Shown: positions 26,876-36,899, counted from the stretch's first letter. The stretch: DNA of 64,000 nt from Niveispirillum lacus (GCF_002251795.1 NZ_NOXU01000024.1:233805-297804), one strand, 5' to 3'. Notes: generated by a model not told the origin, from the sequence alone. Made by a program: numbers and translations.

Positions 26876-27778
26876 ATGCGCCGCCTGCCGCCCCTGACCC
26901 AGTTGCGCGCCTTTGAGGCGGCGGCACGTCATGAAAGCTTAAGCCGGGCGGCGGAGGAACTGAATGTCGCCCATCCTGCCCTGTCGCGGCAGATCCGGGA
27001 TCTGGAAGTCTGGCTGGGCTGCAAGCTGTTCACCCGGCATAATCGGGGTTTGATGCTGACTGATGCGGGCCGTGCCTATCGCGACGCGGCGGTCGCGGCC
27101 TTCGACCTGATCGAGGGGGCGACGGGTCTGTTGCGTGCAGCCCCGCCCGTGGCAGGCCGGTCACGCCTGATTCTGTCGGTGGAACCCTCTTTTGCCCAGC
27201 GCTGGCTGATCCCACGTCTGGGCGACTTCCGCGCCCGCCATCCGGAGGTGGAAGTCGTGGTTGACGCCACCCGTGTCGCCGCCGATTTCCGTAAGGGCGG
27301 GGCGGACCTGGGCATCCGCTATGGCAGCGGCCCCTGGCCGGGCCTGCAGGCGCAGCTTCTGTCTGTTGTCGTGAATTTCCCCGTCTGCGCTCCCTCTCTG
27401 GCCAGCAGCCTTCCCCCCGATCCGGCTCATCTGCTGAAAGGCGACCTGCTGCTGGAGGAGATGGACATGCCCTGGCACGCCTGGTTCCGGGCGGCGGGTG
27501 TGGTGGTGACCGCACCCTTGCGCGGCACCCGCTTTTTCGATGCAGGCAACGCCATCGATTCGGCCCTGGCCGGACAGGGGCTGGCCCTGGGTGACACGAT
27601 TCTCGCGGCCGATGATGTAGCGGCGGGGCGGCTGGTGCGTCCCTATCCACAGACCGCCATCTATGATGCTTATCATCTGGTGGCCCCCACCCCGCATTTC
27701 CGTCGCCCGCCTGTGAAGGCTTTCGTGGATTGGGTCACCGCCACGATGCAGGCCTTCCAGGCCGAACGGGCGGATTGA
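26876..27778 (+). CDS. LysR-family transcriptional regulator, GcvA-like
   Basis: 300 residues. The N-terminal winged helix-turn-helix (LTQLRAFEAAARHESLSRAAEELNVAHPALSRQIRDLE, about residues 8-45) is followed by a linker helix and a substrate-binding domain (ILSVEPSFAQRWLIPRLGDFRARHPEVEV and GADLGIRYGSGPWPGL). The RRLPPLTQLRAFEAAARH start and the ADLGIRYG motif are typical of the GcvA/AmpR-like branch. The target is unknown. LysR genes often control a divergent neighbour, here sapC, but the 330-bp spacing makes this uncertain. It ends 62 bp before imuA, with a LexA box in between. Confidence 0.92.
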   Translation: MRRLPPLTQLRAFEAAARHESLSRAAEELNVAHPALSRQIRDLEVWLGCKLFTRHNRGLMLTDAGRAYRDAAVAAFDLIEGATGLLRAAPPVAGRSRLILSVEPSFAQRWLIPRLGDFRARHPEVEVVVDATRVAADFRKGGADLGIRYGSGPWPGLQAQLLSVVVNFPVCAPSLASSLPPDPAHLLKGDLLLEEMDMPWHAWFRAAGVVVTAPLRGTRFFDAGNAIDSALAGQGLALGDTILAADDVAAGRLVRPYPQTAIYDAYHLVAPTPHFRRPPVKAFVDWVTATMQAFQAERAD

Positions 27779-27816
27779 TCCAATCCGTCCCCACCTGATT
27801 CAACACTTGCCAAAAA

Positions 27817-27831
27817 GAACAAAACAAGAAC
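27817..27831 (+). promoter_or_regulatory. LexA (SOS) box of the imuA operon
   Basis: GAACAAAACAAGAAC is GAAC-N7-GAAC, the direct-repeat LexA site of alphaproteobacteria, and ends 9 bp before the imuA ATG. It places the imuA-imuB-dnaE2 operon under DNA-damage control. Confidence 0.9.
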
Positions 27832-27840
27832 AATAACCCC

Positions 27841-28587
27841 ATGACCGACACGATCCCCACCATCGCCGCCCTGCGGGAGCGGCTGTCCATCATGGACCGG
27901 GTCCGCCCGCCCAAGGGGTGCGCCGCCCTGTCGCTGGGCCTGGCCTGTCTGGATGCCGCATTGCCTGGGGGCGGGTTGGTGCGGGGTGGTGTCCATGAAT
28001 TCCTGCCGGCCCCGGCTGATGCGGGATGCCATGGTTTCGTCGCGTCCATCCTGTCGGGTCTGCCACCCGGTCCCATCCTGTGGTGTCGGTACCGGGACAA
28101 GGGCGACCCGTTGGGGCTGGCCGAGATGCCCTATGGGCCGGGCTTGGCAGCTCTGGGCCTGGATGCGGGGCGTCTGATCCTGATACGGCCTGACAATGCT
28201 GATGACGCGCTCTGGGCGCTGGAAGAGGCGTTGCGCTGTCCAGGGCTGGCCGCTGTTGTCGGGGACGGGGTGATGCCCGGCCCGGTGGCCGGACGACGCC
28301 TGCAACTGGCGGCGGAGGATGGGCAGACACTGGGCATCCTGATCCTGCCCCCCCTGGGCCGCCCTCCCCCTTCCACCTCTCTGACCCGTTGGCATGTCAC
28401 CTCCCAGGGGGACCGGCCAGCCCATGAGGATGGAGGCAGACCCCGCTGGCTGGTGTCGCTGCTGCGGGCGCGCGGTGGCGGATCGCAGGGGCGTGCAAGC
28501 AGGTGGGAGGTTGTTTGGGATGACACGGCGTTTCGTCTCCGTCTGGCTCTGCCGCTGGCCGACGGACCAGTGGCGGCGGCGGAATAA
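27841..28587 (+). CDS. imuA: ImuA, RecA-like translesion mutasome protein
   Basis: 248 residues distantly related to RecA/SulA. The core has GLACLDAALPGGGLVRGGVHEFL (the RecA-like N-terminal strand and P-loop region without the GKT) and WCRYRDKGDPLGL. ImuA works with ImuB and DnaE2 in damage-induced mutagenesis. It is first in the cassette, directly behind the LexA box. Its 3' end overlaps the start of imuB by 68 bases. Upstream of the ATG there is no strong Shine-Dalgarno, only the AT-rich operator. Confidence 0.92.
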   Translation: MTDTIPTIAALRERLSIMDRVRPPKGCAALSLGLACLDAALPGGGLVRGGVHEFLPAPADAGCHGFVASILSGLPPGPILWCRYRDKGDPLGLAEMPYGPGLAALGLDAGRLILIRPDNADDALWALEEALRCPGLAAVVGDGVMPGPVAGRRLQLAAEDGQTLGILILPPLGRPPPSTSLTRWHVTSQGDRPAHEDGGRPRWLVSLLRARGGGSQGRASRWEVVWDDTAFRLRLALPLADGPVAAAE

Positions 28588-30118
28588 GGTCGAGACAATG
28601 TCTGGTCCGCTGGCCCTGACCCTGGCGGGACAGGGGGGTATTCGCTTGTACGCCGTGGATGCCCTGGCAACAGCCGACGGGTTACGACCCGGCATGCTGC
28701 TGGCTGATGCGCGGGCGTTGAGTCCCGATTTGATCGCGATGCCGGCCAATCCGGCTGCCGATCGGGCGGCCCTGGCCCGTCTGGCCATCTGGGCCCAACG
28801 CTATACGCCGCAGGCTGCCACCGACGGCACGGACGGATTGATCCTGGACATCACTGGATGCACTCATTTGCTGGGGGGAGAGGAAAGGTTGCTGACTGAT
28901 CTGGCCGACAGGTTGGGTCGGGCCGGCCTGACCTGCCGGCTGGCCGTGGGTGATACCGGGGCCGCCGCCTGGGGTTGGGCACGGCATCGGTCAGCGACAG
29001 CAGGACCAGTGCTGCCCACAGGTACACGGTCCTGGGTGTCGCTGCTGTCCCTGCCCCTGGCGGCACTGCGTCTTGATGAAGGTGTGTGTAAGGATCTGGC
29101 ACGTGTCGGCCTGCGCAGCGTGGGTGATCTGCAACGACAGCCGCGGGCCCCCCTGGCCGCCCGGTTTGGGACCGGTCCTCTGCGCCGGCTGGACCGGATG
29201 CTGGGGGTGGCCGCAGATCCGGTGGTGCCGGAAATGGCAACCCCCGGCTGGCAGGTACACCGGGCATTTGCCGACCCGATCATGACGCGCGACGCGATTG
29301 AGACGGCCCTGCTGATGCTGCTACGCGATCTGTCGATCCGTCTGGAGGCGGCGGGTCGCGGGGTCCGACGCCTGCGGCTGACCTGTTTACGCACCGACAC
29401 CACAGCCCAGAACATCAGTATCGGTACGGCCCGGCCTGTGCGCGATCCGCAAGGATTGTTAAATCTGTTCAGAGAGCGGTTTGATAAAATCGATCCTGGT
29501 TTCGGGATCGAAATGATGGAGCTGACCGCGACAGGTACGGACAGCTTCACCGGCGAACAGGCCGGGCTGGCGGTTGGTGGTGGCGATGCCTTTGCCGTCA
29601 TGGGGCTTCTGGACCGGCTGGTCAACCGCTTGGGCGAGGATCAGGTGGGCCATCCCCTCCCCCGCGACACACACCGGCCGGAACAGGTCATGGAACTGGT
29701 CAGGGAAGTGGAGGGGAAGACCGATACGGGGACCCTTTGCTCCCCGACCCTGAGAAAACTTCCAGCGTGCAGGACCGCCGCCGACGCCACCACACCGACC
29801 AGTCCCTGGCCCAAACCGCAACCCACCCGTCCCCTGCCCGCACGCCCCCGCACCTGGGCGATGGAAGGCCCCCGACCCCTGCTGTTACTGCACCCACCGG
29901 AACCGGTACAGGTCGGGTCAGGCCTGTCCTGGCGCGGACACTATCTGCCCATAGACTGGCTGGAAGGGCCGGAACGCATCCGGCCCGACTGGTGGCGGGC
30001 ACGCATAGGGCCAACACGGGATTATTATCGGGCGCAATTGGCTGATGGCCGCCGGCTCTGGCTGTTCCGCACCGTGGATGATCGGGGGGCGTGGTATTTG
30101 CACGGTCTGTGCGCATGA
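28520..30118 (+). CDS. imuB: ImuB, Y-family polymerase-like protein without catalytic acids
   Basis: 532 residues with a Y-family layout: palm/fingers from MTRRFVSVWLCRWPTDQW (where active enzymes have DMDxFF) through a helix-hairpin-helix region (VCKDLARVGLRSVGDLQ) and a little-finger-like part. The first catalytic Asp is missing, as in other ImuB proteins, which act as adaptors for DnaE2 at the sliding clamp. A Pro-rich, variable stretch lies near residues 400-450, before the conserved end GPERIRPDWWR. GGGAGG stands about 11 bases before ATG 28520, supporting this start inside imuA. It ends in an ATGA overlap with dnaE2. Confidence 0.92.
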   Translation: MTRRFVSVWLCRWPTDQWRRRNKVETMSGPLALTLAGQGGIRLYAVDALATADGLRPGMLLADARALSPDLIAMPANPAADRAALARLAIWAQRYTPQAATDGTDGLILDITGCTHLLGGEERLLTDLADRLGRAGLTCRLAVGDTGAAAWGWARHRSATAGPVLPTGTRSWVSLLSLPLAALRLDEGVCKDLARVGLRSVGDLQRQPRAPLAARFGTGPLRRLDRMLGVAADPVVPEMATPGWQVHRAFADPIMTRDAIETALLMLLRDLSIRLEAAGRGVRRLRLTCLRTDTTAQNISIGTARPVRDPQGLLNLFRERFDKIDPGFGIEMMELTATGTDSFTGEQAGLAVGGGDAFAVMGLLDRLVNRLGEDQVGHPLPRDTHRPEQVMELVREVEGKTDTGTLCSPTLRKLPACRTAADATTPTSPWPKPQPTRPLPARPRTWAMEGPRPLLLLHPPEPVQVGSGLSWRGHYLPIDWLEGPERIRPDWWRARIGPTRDYYRAQLADGRRLWLFRTVDDRGAWYLHGLCA

Positions 30119-33100
30119 CCGACCCGGATTTCATCGACCTGCAGGTGACCAGCAATTTCAGCTTCCTGGCCAGCGGGTCGCATCCCCATGAACTGGTGCT
30201 GGCCGCCGCCGCACTGGGGCGCCAGGCCATCGCTATCACAGACCATGACAGTCTGGCCGGCGCCGTGCGTATGCATGTAGCCTGTAAACAACATCGCCTG
30301 CGACTGGTGGTCGGTTGCCGCCTGACACTGGCCGATGCGCCGCCTGTGCTGTGTTATCCCACCGACCGTTCGGCCTATGGACGGCTGACCCGCCTGTTGA
30401 CGCTGGGTAAACGACGCGGGGCCAAAGGAGAATGCCACCTGACCCTGGCCGATCTGACCGATGCGGCGGCCGGACAGGTGTTGGCCGCTCTGGCGCCCGA
30501 GGGCCGGGCCACGCCGAAACGGCTGGCAGACTTGTCGGGGATGCTGGACCGGTTCCGAACCCTGCCGGCGGCCGGCCTGTATCTGGCTGTGGCCCCGCTT
30601 TACCAGGGATATGACCGGTCACGCCTGCTGCGGCTGGGACAAATGGCGGACGATCTGGGTATCGGTCTGCTGGCCACGCATGATGTGCGGTACCACCATC
30701 CAGACCGGCAGCGGCTGCACGATATCCTGACCTGCATCCGTCATGGCCGCACCCTGGCCAATGCCGGCCGTATCCTGTCGCCGCATGCCGAACATTATCC
30801 CAAGCCGGCAGCGGCGATGGCAGCCCTGTTCGCTGATCGCCCTGACGCCTTGGCCAATGCATTCACCATCGCCGACCGCTGCCGGTTCAACATGGATGAA
30901 CTGCGCTATGACTATCCCATCGACCCCATCGCTGACGGTCTGACCCCGCAGCAGGAGTTGGAGCGGCTGACCTGGGAGGGGGCGAAACGCCATTATATCC
31001 GGGGTATCCCGGAAAAGGTGCGTCAGCAATTGGAGTATGAATTCGCCCTGATCGGCAAGCTGGACTATGCACCCTATTTCCTGACGGTGCATGACATTGT
31101 CCGCTTTGCCCGGTCGCGCGAAATCTTGTGCCAGGGGCGGGGATCGGCCGCCAATTCGGCCGTCTGCTTCTGCCTGGGCATCACGGCTGTCGATCCCGAC
31201 CATCACGACCTGCTGATCGAACGCTTCATTTCCGAAGATCGGGGCGAGCCGCCCGATATCGATGTTGATTTCGAGCATGAACGGCGGGAGGAGGTGATCC
31301 AGTATATCTATGAAAAATATGGCCGCGACCATGCCGGCTTGGTGGCAACCGTCATTTGCTATCGCTCCCGCATGGCCATCCGGGAGGTGGGCAAGGTCCT
31401 GGGCCTGTCAGACGATGTCATCGGCGCCCTGGTCCGGCTGGGCTGGAACCGTCAGAGCAGCAGCCATGAGGCGACCGCGCGGGAAGCGGGGCTGGACCCG
31501 TCCGATCCGACGCTGGCGCTCTGCATGGAACTGGCCTACGACCTGCGCGGCTTTCCCAGGCATCTGTCACAGCATGTCGGCGGTTTCGTCATTTCGCGTT
31601 CACGCCTGGACGAACTGGTCCCCATCGAGAATGCGGCGATGGAGGATCGCACCGTCGTCGAATGGGACAAGGACGATGTCGAGGCACTGGGCCTGCTGAA
31701 GATTGATATACTGGCGTTGGGCATGCTGTCCTGCATGCGGCGCGGCCTTGACATGCTGAGCCAGCGCCTGGGCCGTCCCCTGGCCCTGACCGACATTCCC
31801 GATGATGACCCCGATACGTACGAGATGATCTGCCGGGCTGACACGATCGGTGTGTTTCAGATCGAAAGCCGGGCGCAGATGACCATGTTGCCGCGCCTGC
31901 GACCCCGCGAATTCTATGATCTGGTGATCGAGGTGGCGATTGTCCGCCCCGGTCCGATCCAAGGCGACATGGTGCATCCCTATCTGCGCCGCCGTCACGG
32001 GCTGGAGCCGGTAACCTTCCCCAGTCGGGAACTGCGCGACGTGCTGCACCGGACCCTGGGGGTGCCGCTTTTCCAGGAACAGGCCATGCGCATGGCCATC
32101 GTCGCTGCCGGCTTTTCCCCGGGGCGGGCCGATCAGCTGCGGCGCGCCATGGCTACTTTCAAGAAGACAGGCGGGGTGGGGGCCTTTGAACAGGAATTCA
32201 TCGATGGCATGATCGGCAAAGGTTATACCCCCGATTATGCCGCCCGCTGTTTCAAGCAGATCCAGGGCTTCGGCAGCTACGGGTTCCCGGAAAGCCATGC
32301 GGTCAGCTTTGCGCTGCTGGCCTATAAATCCTCCTGGCTGAAATGCCATCACCCCGCGATTTTTGCCTGCGCCCTGCTGAACAGCCAGCCCATGGGTTTT
32401 TATCAACCGGCCCAGATCGTCCGCGACGCGGTGGAGCACCGGGTGGAGGTACGGCCCGTGGATATCAACCGATCGGAATGGGACTGCACGCTGGAAGAGG
32501 GGCGCGGTGGACCCGCGCTGCGCCTAGGGTTCCGGCAGGTGAAAGGCATGCGAGAGGATGCAGCCATCACCATCGCCCGCAAACGGGCCGGCGGCTATGA
32601 CACGATCCGCGACCTATGGCAGCGCACAGGCCTGGGTGTGGGCATTCTGGACCGACTGGCCGACGCCGATGTCTTCGCCGCTCTGGGGCTGGACCGGCGT
32701 CAGGCCCTGTGGGAGGTGAAGCGCTTGGGGGCCAAACCCCTGCCCCTGTTCCAGGCCGCCGATCAGACGCGACGGGTGGGCGATAACCGTCCACCCGTGG
32801 ATATGGGCGACGAACCGGAGGCGATCCTGCCGGCGATGGGCCTGGGTGAGCAGGTATGGGCGGATTACCGCACCAAGGGCTTGAGCCTGCGAACCCATCC
32901 GTTGGCTCTGCTGCGCCCCACGCTCACCGGGCTGGGCATGGGGCCGGCGGCGTCCCTGCGCGATGGCAGGCCGGGCAGCATGGTCGGCACGGCGGGCCTG
33001 GTGCTGGTGCGGCAGCGACCGGGCACGGCGTCGGGGGTGATCTTTGTGACACTGGAGGATGAGACGGGGGTCGCCAACCTTGTGGTCTGGCCATCGGTCA

Positions 33101-33318
33101 TGGAACGTTTCCGGCGCCCCCTGATGACCGCCACCCTGCTGGGGGTGCGTGGAAGGCTGCAGCGGGAAGGCGAGGTGATCCATGTCGTGGCCGACCGGTT
33201 GATCGACCTGTCCGCGCATCTGCACGCCCTGAGTGAGGAACCGTCCACCCCCCATGACACACCCTACCCCGACGCCCGGCCGGCGCGGGTGTTCGGAGAA
33301 GGGCGGAATTTTCATTGA
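30115..33318 (+). CDS. dnaE2: Error-prone DNA polymerase DnaE2 (ImuC)
   Basis: 1067 residues of the C-family polymerase. An N-terminal PHP domain (residues 1-210, ITDHDSLAGAVR) is followed by the palm with catalytic aspartates in PPDIDVDFEHERREEV and with the GRGSAANSAVCFCLGIT motif. The tail has an HhH region and an OB fold (about residues 960-1050). It lacks the long C-terminal tau-binding part of DnaE1. It performs damage-induced translesion synthesis with ImuA and ImuB. The ATG is in the ATGA overlap with imuB, so translation is coupled. Confidence 0.95.
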   Translation: MTDPDFIDLQVTSNFSFLASGSHPHELVLAAAALGRQAIAITDHDSLAGAVRMHVACKQHRLRLVVGCRLTLADAPPVLCYPTDRSAYGRLTRLLTLGKRRGAKGECHLTLADLTDAAAGQVLAALAPEGRATPKRLADLSGMLDRFRTLPAAGLYLAVAPLYQGYDRSRLLRLGQMADDLGIGLLATHDVRYHHPDRQRLHDILTCIRHGRTLANAGRILSPHAEHYPKPAAAMAALFADRPDALANAFTIADRCRFNMDELRYDYPIDPIADGLTPQQELERLTWEGAKRHYIRGIPEKVRQQLEYEFALIGKLDYAPYFLTVHDIVRFARSREILCQGRGSAANSAVCFCLGITAVDPDHHDLLIERFISEDRGEPPDIDVDFEHERREEVIQYIYEKYGRDHAGLVATVICYRSRMAIREVGKVLGLSDDVIGALVRLGWNRQSSSHEATAREAGLDPSDPTLALCMELAYDLRGFPRHLSQHVGGFVISRSRLDELVPIENAAMEDRTVVEWDKDDVEALGLLKIDILALGMLSCMRRGLDMLSQRLGRPLALTDIPDDDPDTYEMICRADTIGVFQIESRAQMTMLPRLRPREFYDLVIEVAIVRPGPIQGDMVHPYLRRRHGLEPVTFPSRELRDVLHRTLGVPLFQEQAMRMAIVAAGFSPGRADQLRRAMATFKKTGGVGAFEQEFIDGMIGKGYTPDYAARCFKQIQGFGSYGFPESHAVSFALLAYKSSWLKCHHPAIFACALLNSQPMGFYQPAQIVRDAVEHRVEVRPVDINRSEWDCTLEEGRGGPALRLGFRQVKGMREDAAITIARKRAGGYDTIRDLWQRTGLGVGILDRLADADVFAALGLDRRQALWEVKRLGAKPLPLFQAADQTRRVGDNRPPVDMGDEPEAILPAMGLGEQVWADYRTKGLSLRTHPLALLRPTLTGLGMGPAASLRDGRPGSMVGTAGLVLVRQRPGTASGVIFVTLEDETGVANLVVWPSVMERFRRPLMTATLLGVRGRLQREGEVIHVVADRLIDLSAHLHALSEEPSTPHDTPYPDARPARVFGEGRNFH

Positions 33319-33421
33319 GGGGGAGGCGCGTGCGCATCGCGGGGCACACGGATTGCCGTGATGAAGACAATGCTTTCCCCGCTTTCGCGGCGGAGGCCGG
33401 TTTGGGATCTGTTGTTAGACG

Positions 33422-36400
33422 TCAGCCCTCAATCTTTTCGCGCAGCAACAGCAACGAAATCGAGGTTCCCGACATATCCACCGACACAGCAGCTTCGCCG
33501 ATATCGACCGGCGGGTTGACCGTGAGCGACAAAGCCAGCGTCTCCCGCTTGATGGTCTCGGCATGCGTGGTCAGGGCACTGGCGATGTTGTCGGGAACAA
33601 CGGTATGGATCGTAATACGGTCCGTCACCTGGAAGCCCGACTCCTTACGCGTCGACTGCACCGCACGCACAAAGTCACGGGCCCAGCCCTCGGCCTCAAG
33701 CTCCGCATCCACGGTCACATCCAGCACGACCACACCCTTGCCGCCGGCAAAGCGCGCGGCATGGGTGCCTTCCTTGGCCTGAATGCGGATGTCGAAATCG
33801 CCGGCTTCCAGCACGACACCGGCCAGCTCCACGGTGCCATCGCCCTTGTCGGTCCAGTGGCCCTGCTTCGAGGCGGCCATCACCTCCTTCATCTTCGGGC
33901 CCACCTTGGGGCCGACAATGGCGGCGTTCACGGCCAGCTGGCGGCTGCCAACCAGGGAGATGTCGGAGGAGACCAACACGCTCTTCACATTCACCTCGTC
34001 CGCCACCAGGGCACCCAGCACGGTATCGAACTGGCCCTTCAGCCGATCGGCATCAGGATGGACGATGGTCAGCGTGCGCAACGGCAGACGGATGCGCAGC
34101 TTTTTGGCTTCGCGCAACGACATGGCAGAGGCGCAGATCTCGCGAACAAGATCGATCTGGCTGGTCAGCTCATGATCGGACGGCAGGTAGGACACGTCCG
34201 GCCAATCCGCCAGATGCACGGATGCCTCGCCAGTCAGCGCGGTATAAATCCGCTCCGTCACATGCGGCAGAAGGGGAGCCAGCGCCTTGGTGGCTGTGAC
34301 CAGGCACGTGTAGAGCGTGTCATAGGCATCAATCTTGTCCTGACCATCACCCTCACCGGCCTCACGCCAGAAACGCGACCGGGAGCGGCGGATGAACCAG
34401 TTGTTCAGCGCGTCGTAATAGCCGGTGATGATGGCATAAGCGCCGGGCAGGTCGTAACCGTCCAGACGGGATTCGATGCCTTCCACCAGTTCACGCGTCT
34501 TGGCCAGGATATAGCGGTCCAACAGACCCTTCTGGTCGGCGCGGATCGTGCCCTTCACCTGATCGATATTGGCGTAAAGCGTGAAGAAGCTGTAGGCGTT
34601 CCACAGCGGCAGCACGCCCTGGCGCAACGCCTGGGCGATGCCGCGCGCATCCTTGGGCATGGCCAGATCGCCGCCCACCATCAGGGGGCTGGACACCAGA
34701 TACCAGCGCAGCGCATCGGCACCCTGGTTGTTCAGCACCTCCACCGGGTCGGGATAGTTGCGCAGACGCTTGGACAGTTTCTGCTTGTCCTCGTCCAGCA
34801 CAACACCGTGACAGATCACGTTCTTGAACGGCGCACAGTCGAACAACGCCGTGGACAGAACCATCAGCGTGTAGAACCACCCGCGGGTCTGGGCCACATA
34901 TTCGACAATGAAATCGGCCGGGAAGGCGGCTTCAAACCGTTCCTTGTTCTCAAACGGATAATGCTGCTGGGCAAAGGGCATGGAGCCGCTTTCAAACCAG
35001 CAATCCAGCACGTCTTCGACGCGGCGCATCATCGACTGGCCGGTCGGATCGTCGGGGTTGGGGCGGACCAGATGATCAATGGCGGGGCGGTGCAGATCGG
35101 TGACCTTCACCCCGAAATCCCGCTCCAGTTCTTCGATGGAGCCATAGACGTCGATGCGCGGATAGCGGGGATCATCGCTGCGCCAGACCGGGATGGGCGA
35201 ACCCCAGAAGCGGTTGCGGGAAATGTTCCAGTCCCGCGCATTGGCCAGCCAATTGCCGAAGGACCCATCCTTCACATGGCCGGGCACCCAGTTGATCTGC
35301 TGTTGGTTCAGTTCGACCATCCGGTCCTTGAACTTGGATACTTCCACGTACCAGCTATTCACCGCCTTGTAGATCAACGGTTGATCGGTGCGCCAGCAAT
35401 GCGGGTAGTTATGCAGGTACGTCTCGTGCCGCAGCACGACGCCCCGCGCCTTCAGGTCCTGGATGATGGGCTTGTTGGCCTCAATCACATTCAGGCCGAC
35501 ATAGTCGGACACTTCCGCTGTGAAATTGCCGGCCACGTCCACCGGCACCTTGACCGGCAGGCCGTTGGCCTTGCAGACGGCCAAGTCGTCCTCACCAAAG
35601 CCGGGGGCCATGTGAACGATGCCCACGCCATCGCCGGTGGTGACGAAATCGGCCACCAGAATCTGGTGCGCCTTTTCCAGCCCTTTGAAATAGGGGAAGA
35701 TCGGCTCGTAGGTACGGCCACGCAGGTCTTCCGCCGACAGCGTGCTTTCCTGCTCGTAGCCTTCCAGCTCCTTGGCATATTTGCCCACAGCGGCGCTGGC
35801 CAGGATCAGCCGGTCATCGCCCTTGCGCATGACGGCGTATTCGATCTCCGGCCCCACAGCCAAGGCCAGGTTCGACGGCAGGGTCCAGGGCGTGGTTGTC
35901 CAGGCCAGGATGTCCAGCGGTCCTGCATCACCCTCACGCGGGTCCAGGCGGAAGCGCACGGTCAGCGCCGGGTCCTGGCGTTCGCGGTAGGAATTGTCCA
36001 GGCGGGTTTCAAAGTTGGAGAGCGGCGATTCCACGGCCCAGCTATAGGGCACAACGCGGTAGCCTTCATAGACCAGCCCCTTATCCCAGAGTTGCTTGAA
36101 GGCCCACATCACGCTTTCCATGAACGTGATGTCCATGGTCTTGTAATCATTCTGGAAATCGACCCAGCGGCCCTGGCGCGTGACGTAATATTCCCATTCC
36201 TGGGTAAAGCGCAGCACCGACACCTGGCAATGGGCGTTGAACTTGTCGATCCCGTATTTCAGGATGTCGTGACGCCCGGAAACGCCCAGTTCCTTTTCCG
36301 ACTGCAATTCGGCGGGCAGGCCATGGCAGTCCCAGCCGAAGCGGCGTTCGACCTTGCGGCCCTTCATCGTCTGATACCGCGGTACCAGATCCTTCACGAA

Positions 36401-36628
36401 GCCCGTGACCAGATGGCCATAGTGGGGCAAGCCGTTGGCAAACGGCGGGCCGTCATAAAAGACGAATTCATTGTGCTTGCCATCCTTTTCCAGCGGGCGG
36501 AAATCCACCGACTGCTGAAAAACCGCGTTCTCCTTCCAAATCCGCTGCACCTCTTCCTCAATCCGCGGAAAATCCGGGTTGGGTTCGGCGGCGGGATAGG
36601 GCTGGAAGGTCTGGTTGGACGCGGTCAT
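33422..36628 (-). CDS. ileS: Isoleucyl-tRNA synthetase, type 2 (eukaryote-like)
   Basis: A 1068-residue class I synthetase that charges tRNA-Ile. The HIGH motif appears as LPHYGHLVTG (near residue 60) and the KMSKS motif as QKLSKRLRNYPDP (near 610), both of the type 2 form; FGWDCHGLPAE is also present. The length and eukaryote-like signatures match IleRS2, a form generally tolerant of mupirocin. ATG 36628 begins the normal N-terminus MTASNQTFQPYPA; the frame is open to 36775. No second ileS is in the window. Confidence 0.95.
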   Translation of the reverse strand: MTASNQTFQPYPAAEPNPDFPRIEEEVQRIWKENAVFQQSVDFRPLEKDGKHNEFVFYDGPPFANGLPHYGHLVTGFVKDLVPRYQTMKGRKVERRFGWDCHGLPAELQSEKELGVSGRHDILKYGIDKFNAHCQVSVLRFTQEWEYYVTRQGRWVDFQNDYKTMDITFMESVMWAFKQLWDKGLVYEGYRVVPYSWAVESPLSNFETRLDNSYRERQDPALTVRFRLDPREGDAGPLDILAWTTTPWTLPSNLALAVGPEIEYAVMRKGDDRLILASAAVGKYAKELEGYEQESTLSAEDLRGRTYEPIFPYFKGLEKAHQILVADFVTTGDGVGIVHMAPGFGEDDLAVCKANGLPVKVPVDVAGNFTAEVSDYVGLNVIEANKPIIQDLKARGVVLRHETYLHNYPHCWRTDQPLIYKAVNSWYVEVSKFKDRMVELNQQQINWVPGHVKDGSFGNWLANARDWNISRNRFWGSPIPVWRSDDPRYPRIDVYGSIEELERDFGVKVTDLHRPAIDHLVRPNPDDPTGQSMMRRVEDVLDCWFESGSMPFAQQHYPFENKERFEAAFPADFIVEYVAQTRGWFYTLMVLSTALFDCAPFKNVICHGVVLDEDKQKLSKRLRNYPDPVEVLNNQGADALRWYLVSSPLMVGGDLAMPKDARGIAQALRQGVLPLWNAYSFFTLYANIDQVKGTIRADQKGLLDRYILAKTRELVEGIESRLDGYDLPGAYAIITGYYDALNNWFIRRSRSRFWREAGEGDGQDKIDAYDTLYTCLVTATKALAPLLPHVTERIYTALTGEASVHLADWPDVSYLPSDHELTSQIDLVREICASAMSLREAKKLRIRLPLRTLTIVHPDADRLKGQFDTVLGALVADEVNVKSVLVSSDISLVGSRQLAVNAAIVGPKVGPKMKEVMAASKQGHWTDKGDGTVELAGVVLEAGDFDIRIQAKEGTHAARFAGGKGVVVLDVTVDAELEAEGWARDFVRAVQSTRKESGFQVTDRITIHTVVPDNIASALTTHAETIKRETLALSLTVNPPVDIGEAAVSVDMSGTSISLLLLREKIEG

Positions 36629-36696
36629 GGGACACCCATGTGGTTGGCAATGCCCGGACAGGGCACAGATCAGCATCCGCACCCGTGGGAAGCTTT

Positions 36697-36725
36697 CATG
36701 TAACGATCCAGGAAAGCCCTGTCCA
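36697..36725 (-). promoter_or_regulatory. Possible ileS promoter
   Basis: On the minus strand TGGACA (5 of 6 to the -35 consensus) is followed 17 bp later by TACATG (3 of 6), about 70 bp before the ileS ATG. Weak evidence based on spacing and match only. Confidence 0.35.
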
Positions 36726-36848
36726 GAATGGCGGGGCGCAAGGCACGCCTGCCAGGGTGTGGGGTTGCCGACCATTCGGAGCCAGCCAGGCCCGGACTCC
36801 GGGCCTATGCAACAGTCTGCACCACAAAAACAGGGTGTGTTTCAGCGC

Positions 36849-36863
36849 GCGGGGAAGCCCCGC
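36849..36863. repeat. Short GC hairpin in the ileS-metZ gap
   Basis: GCGGGG-AAG-CCCCGC is a perfect 6-bp stem with a 3-base loop, 36 bp before the longer hairpin at 36900-36941. No T-run follows on either strand. Role unknown. Confidence 0.4.
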
Positions 36864-36899
36864 TCTAACCGGATGAAACATTGTGAAACAGAAATGAAG

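Noticed and set aside
29700..29880. Possible frameshift in the Pro-rich part of imuB
   Set aside because: The reading frame stays open and rejoins the conserved GPERIRPDWWR end, so this is a variable linker.
33563..36703. 1046-codon open frame on the plus strand opposite ileS
   Set aside because: Shadow of GC-rich codon use; ileS on the other strand has all synthetase motifs and the antisense product has none.
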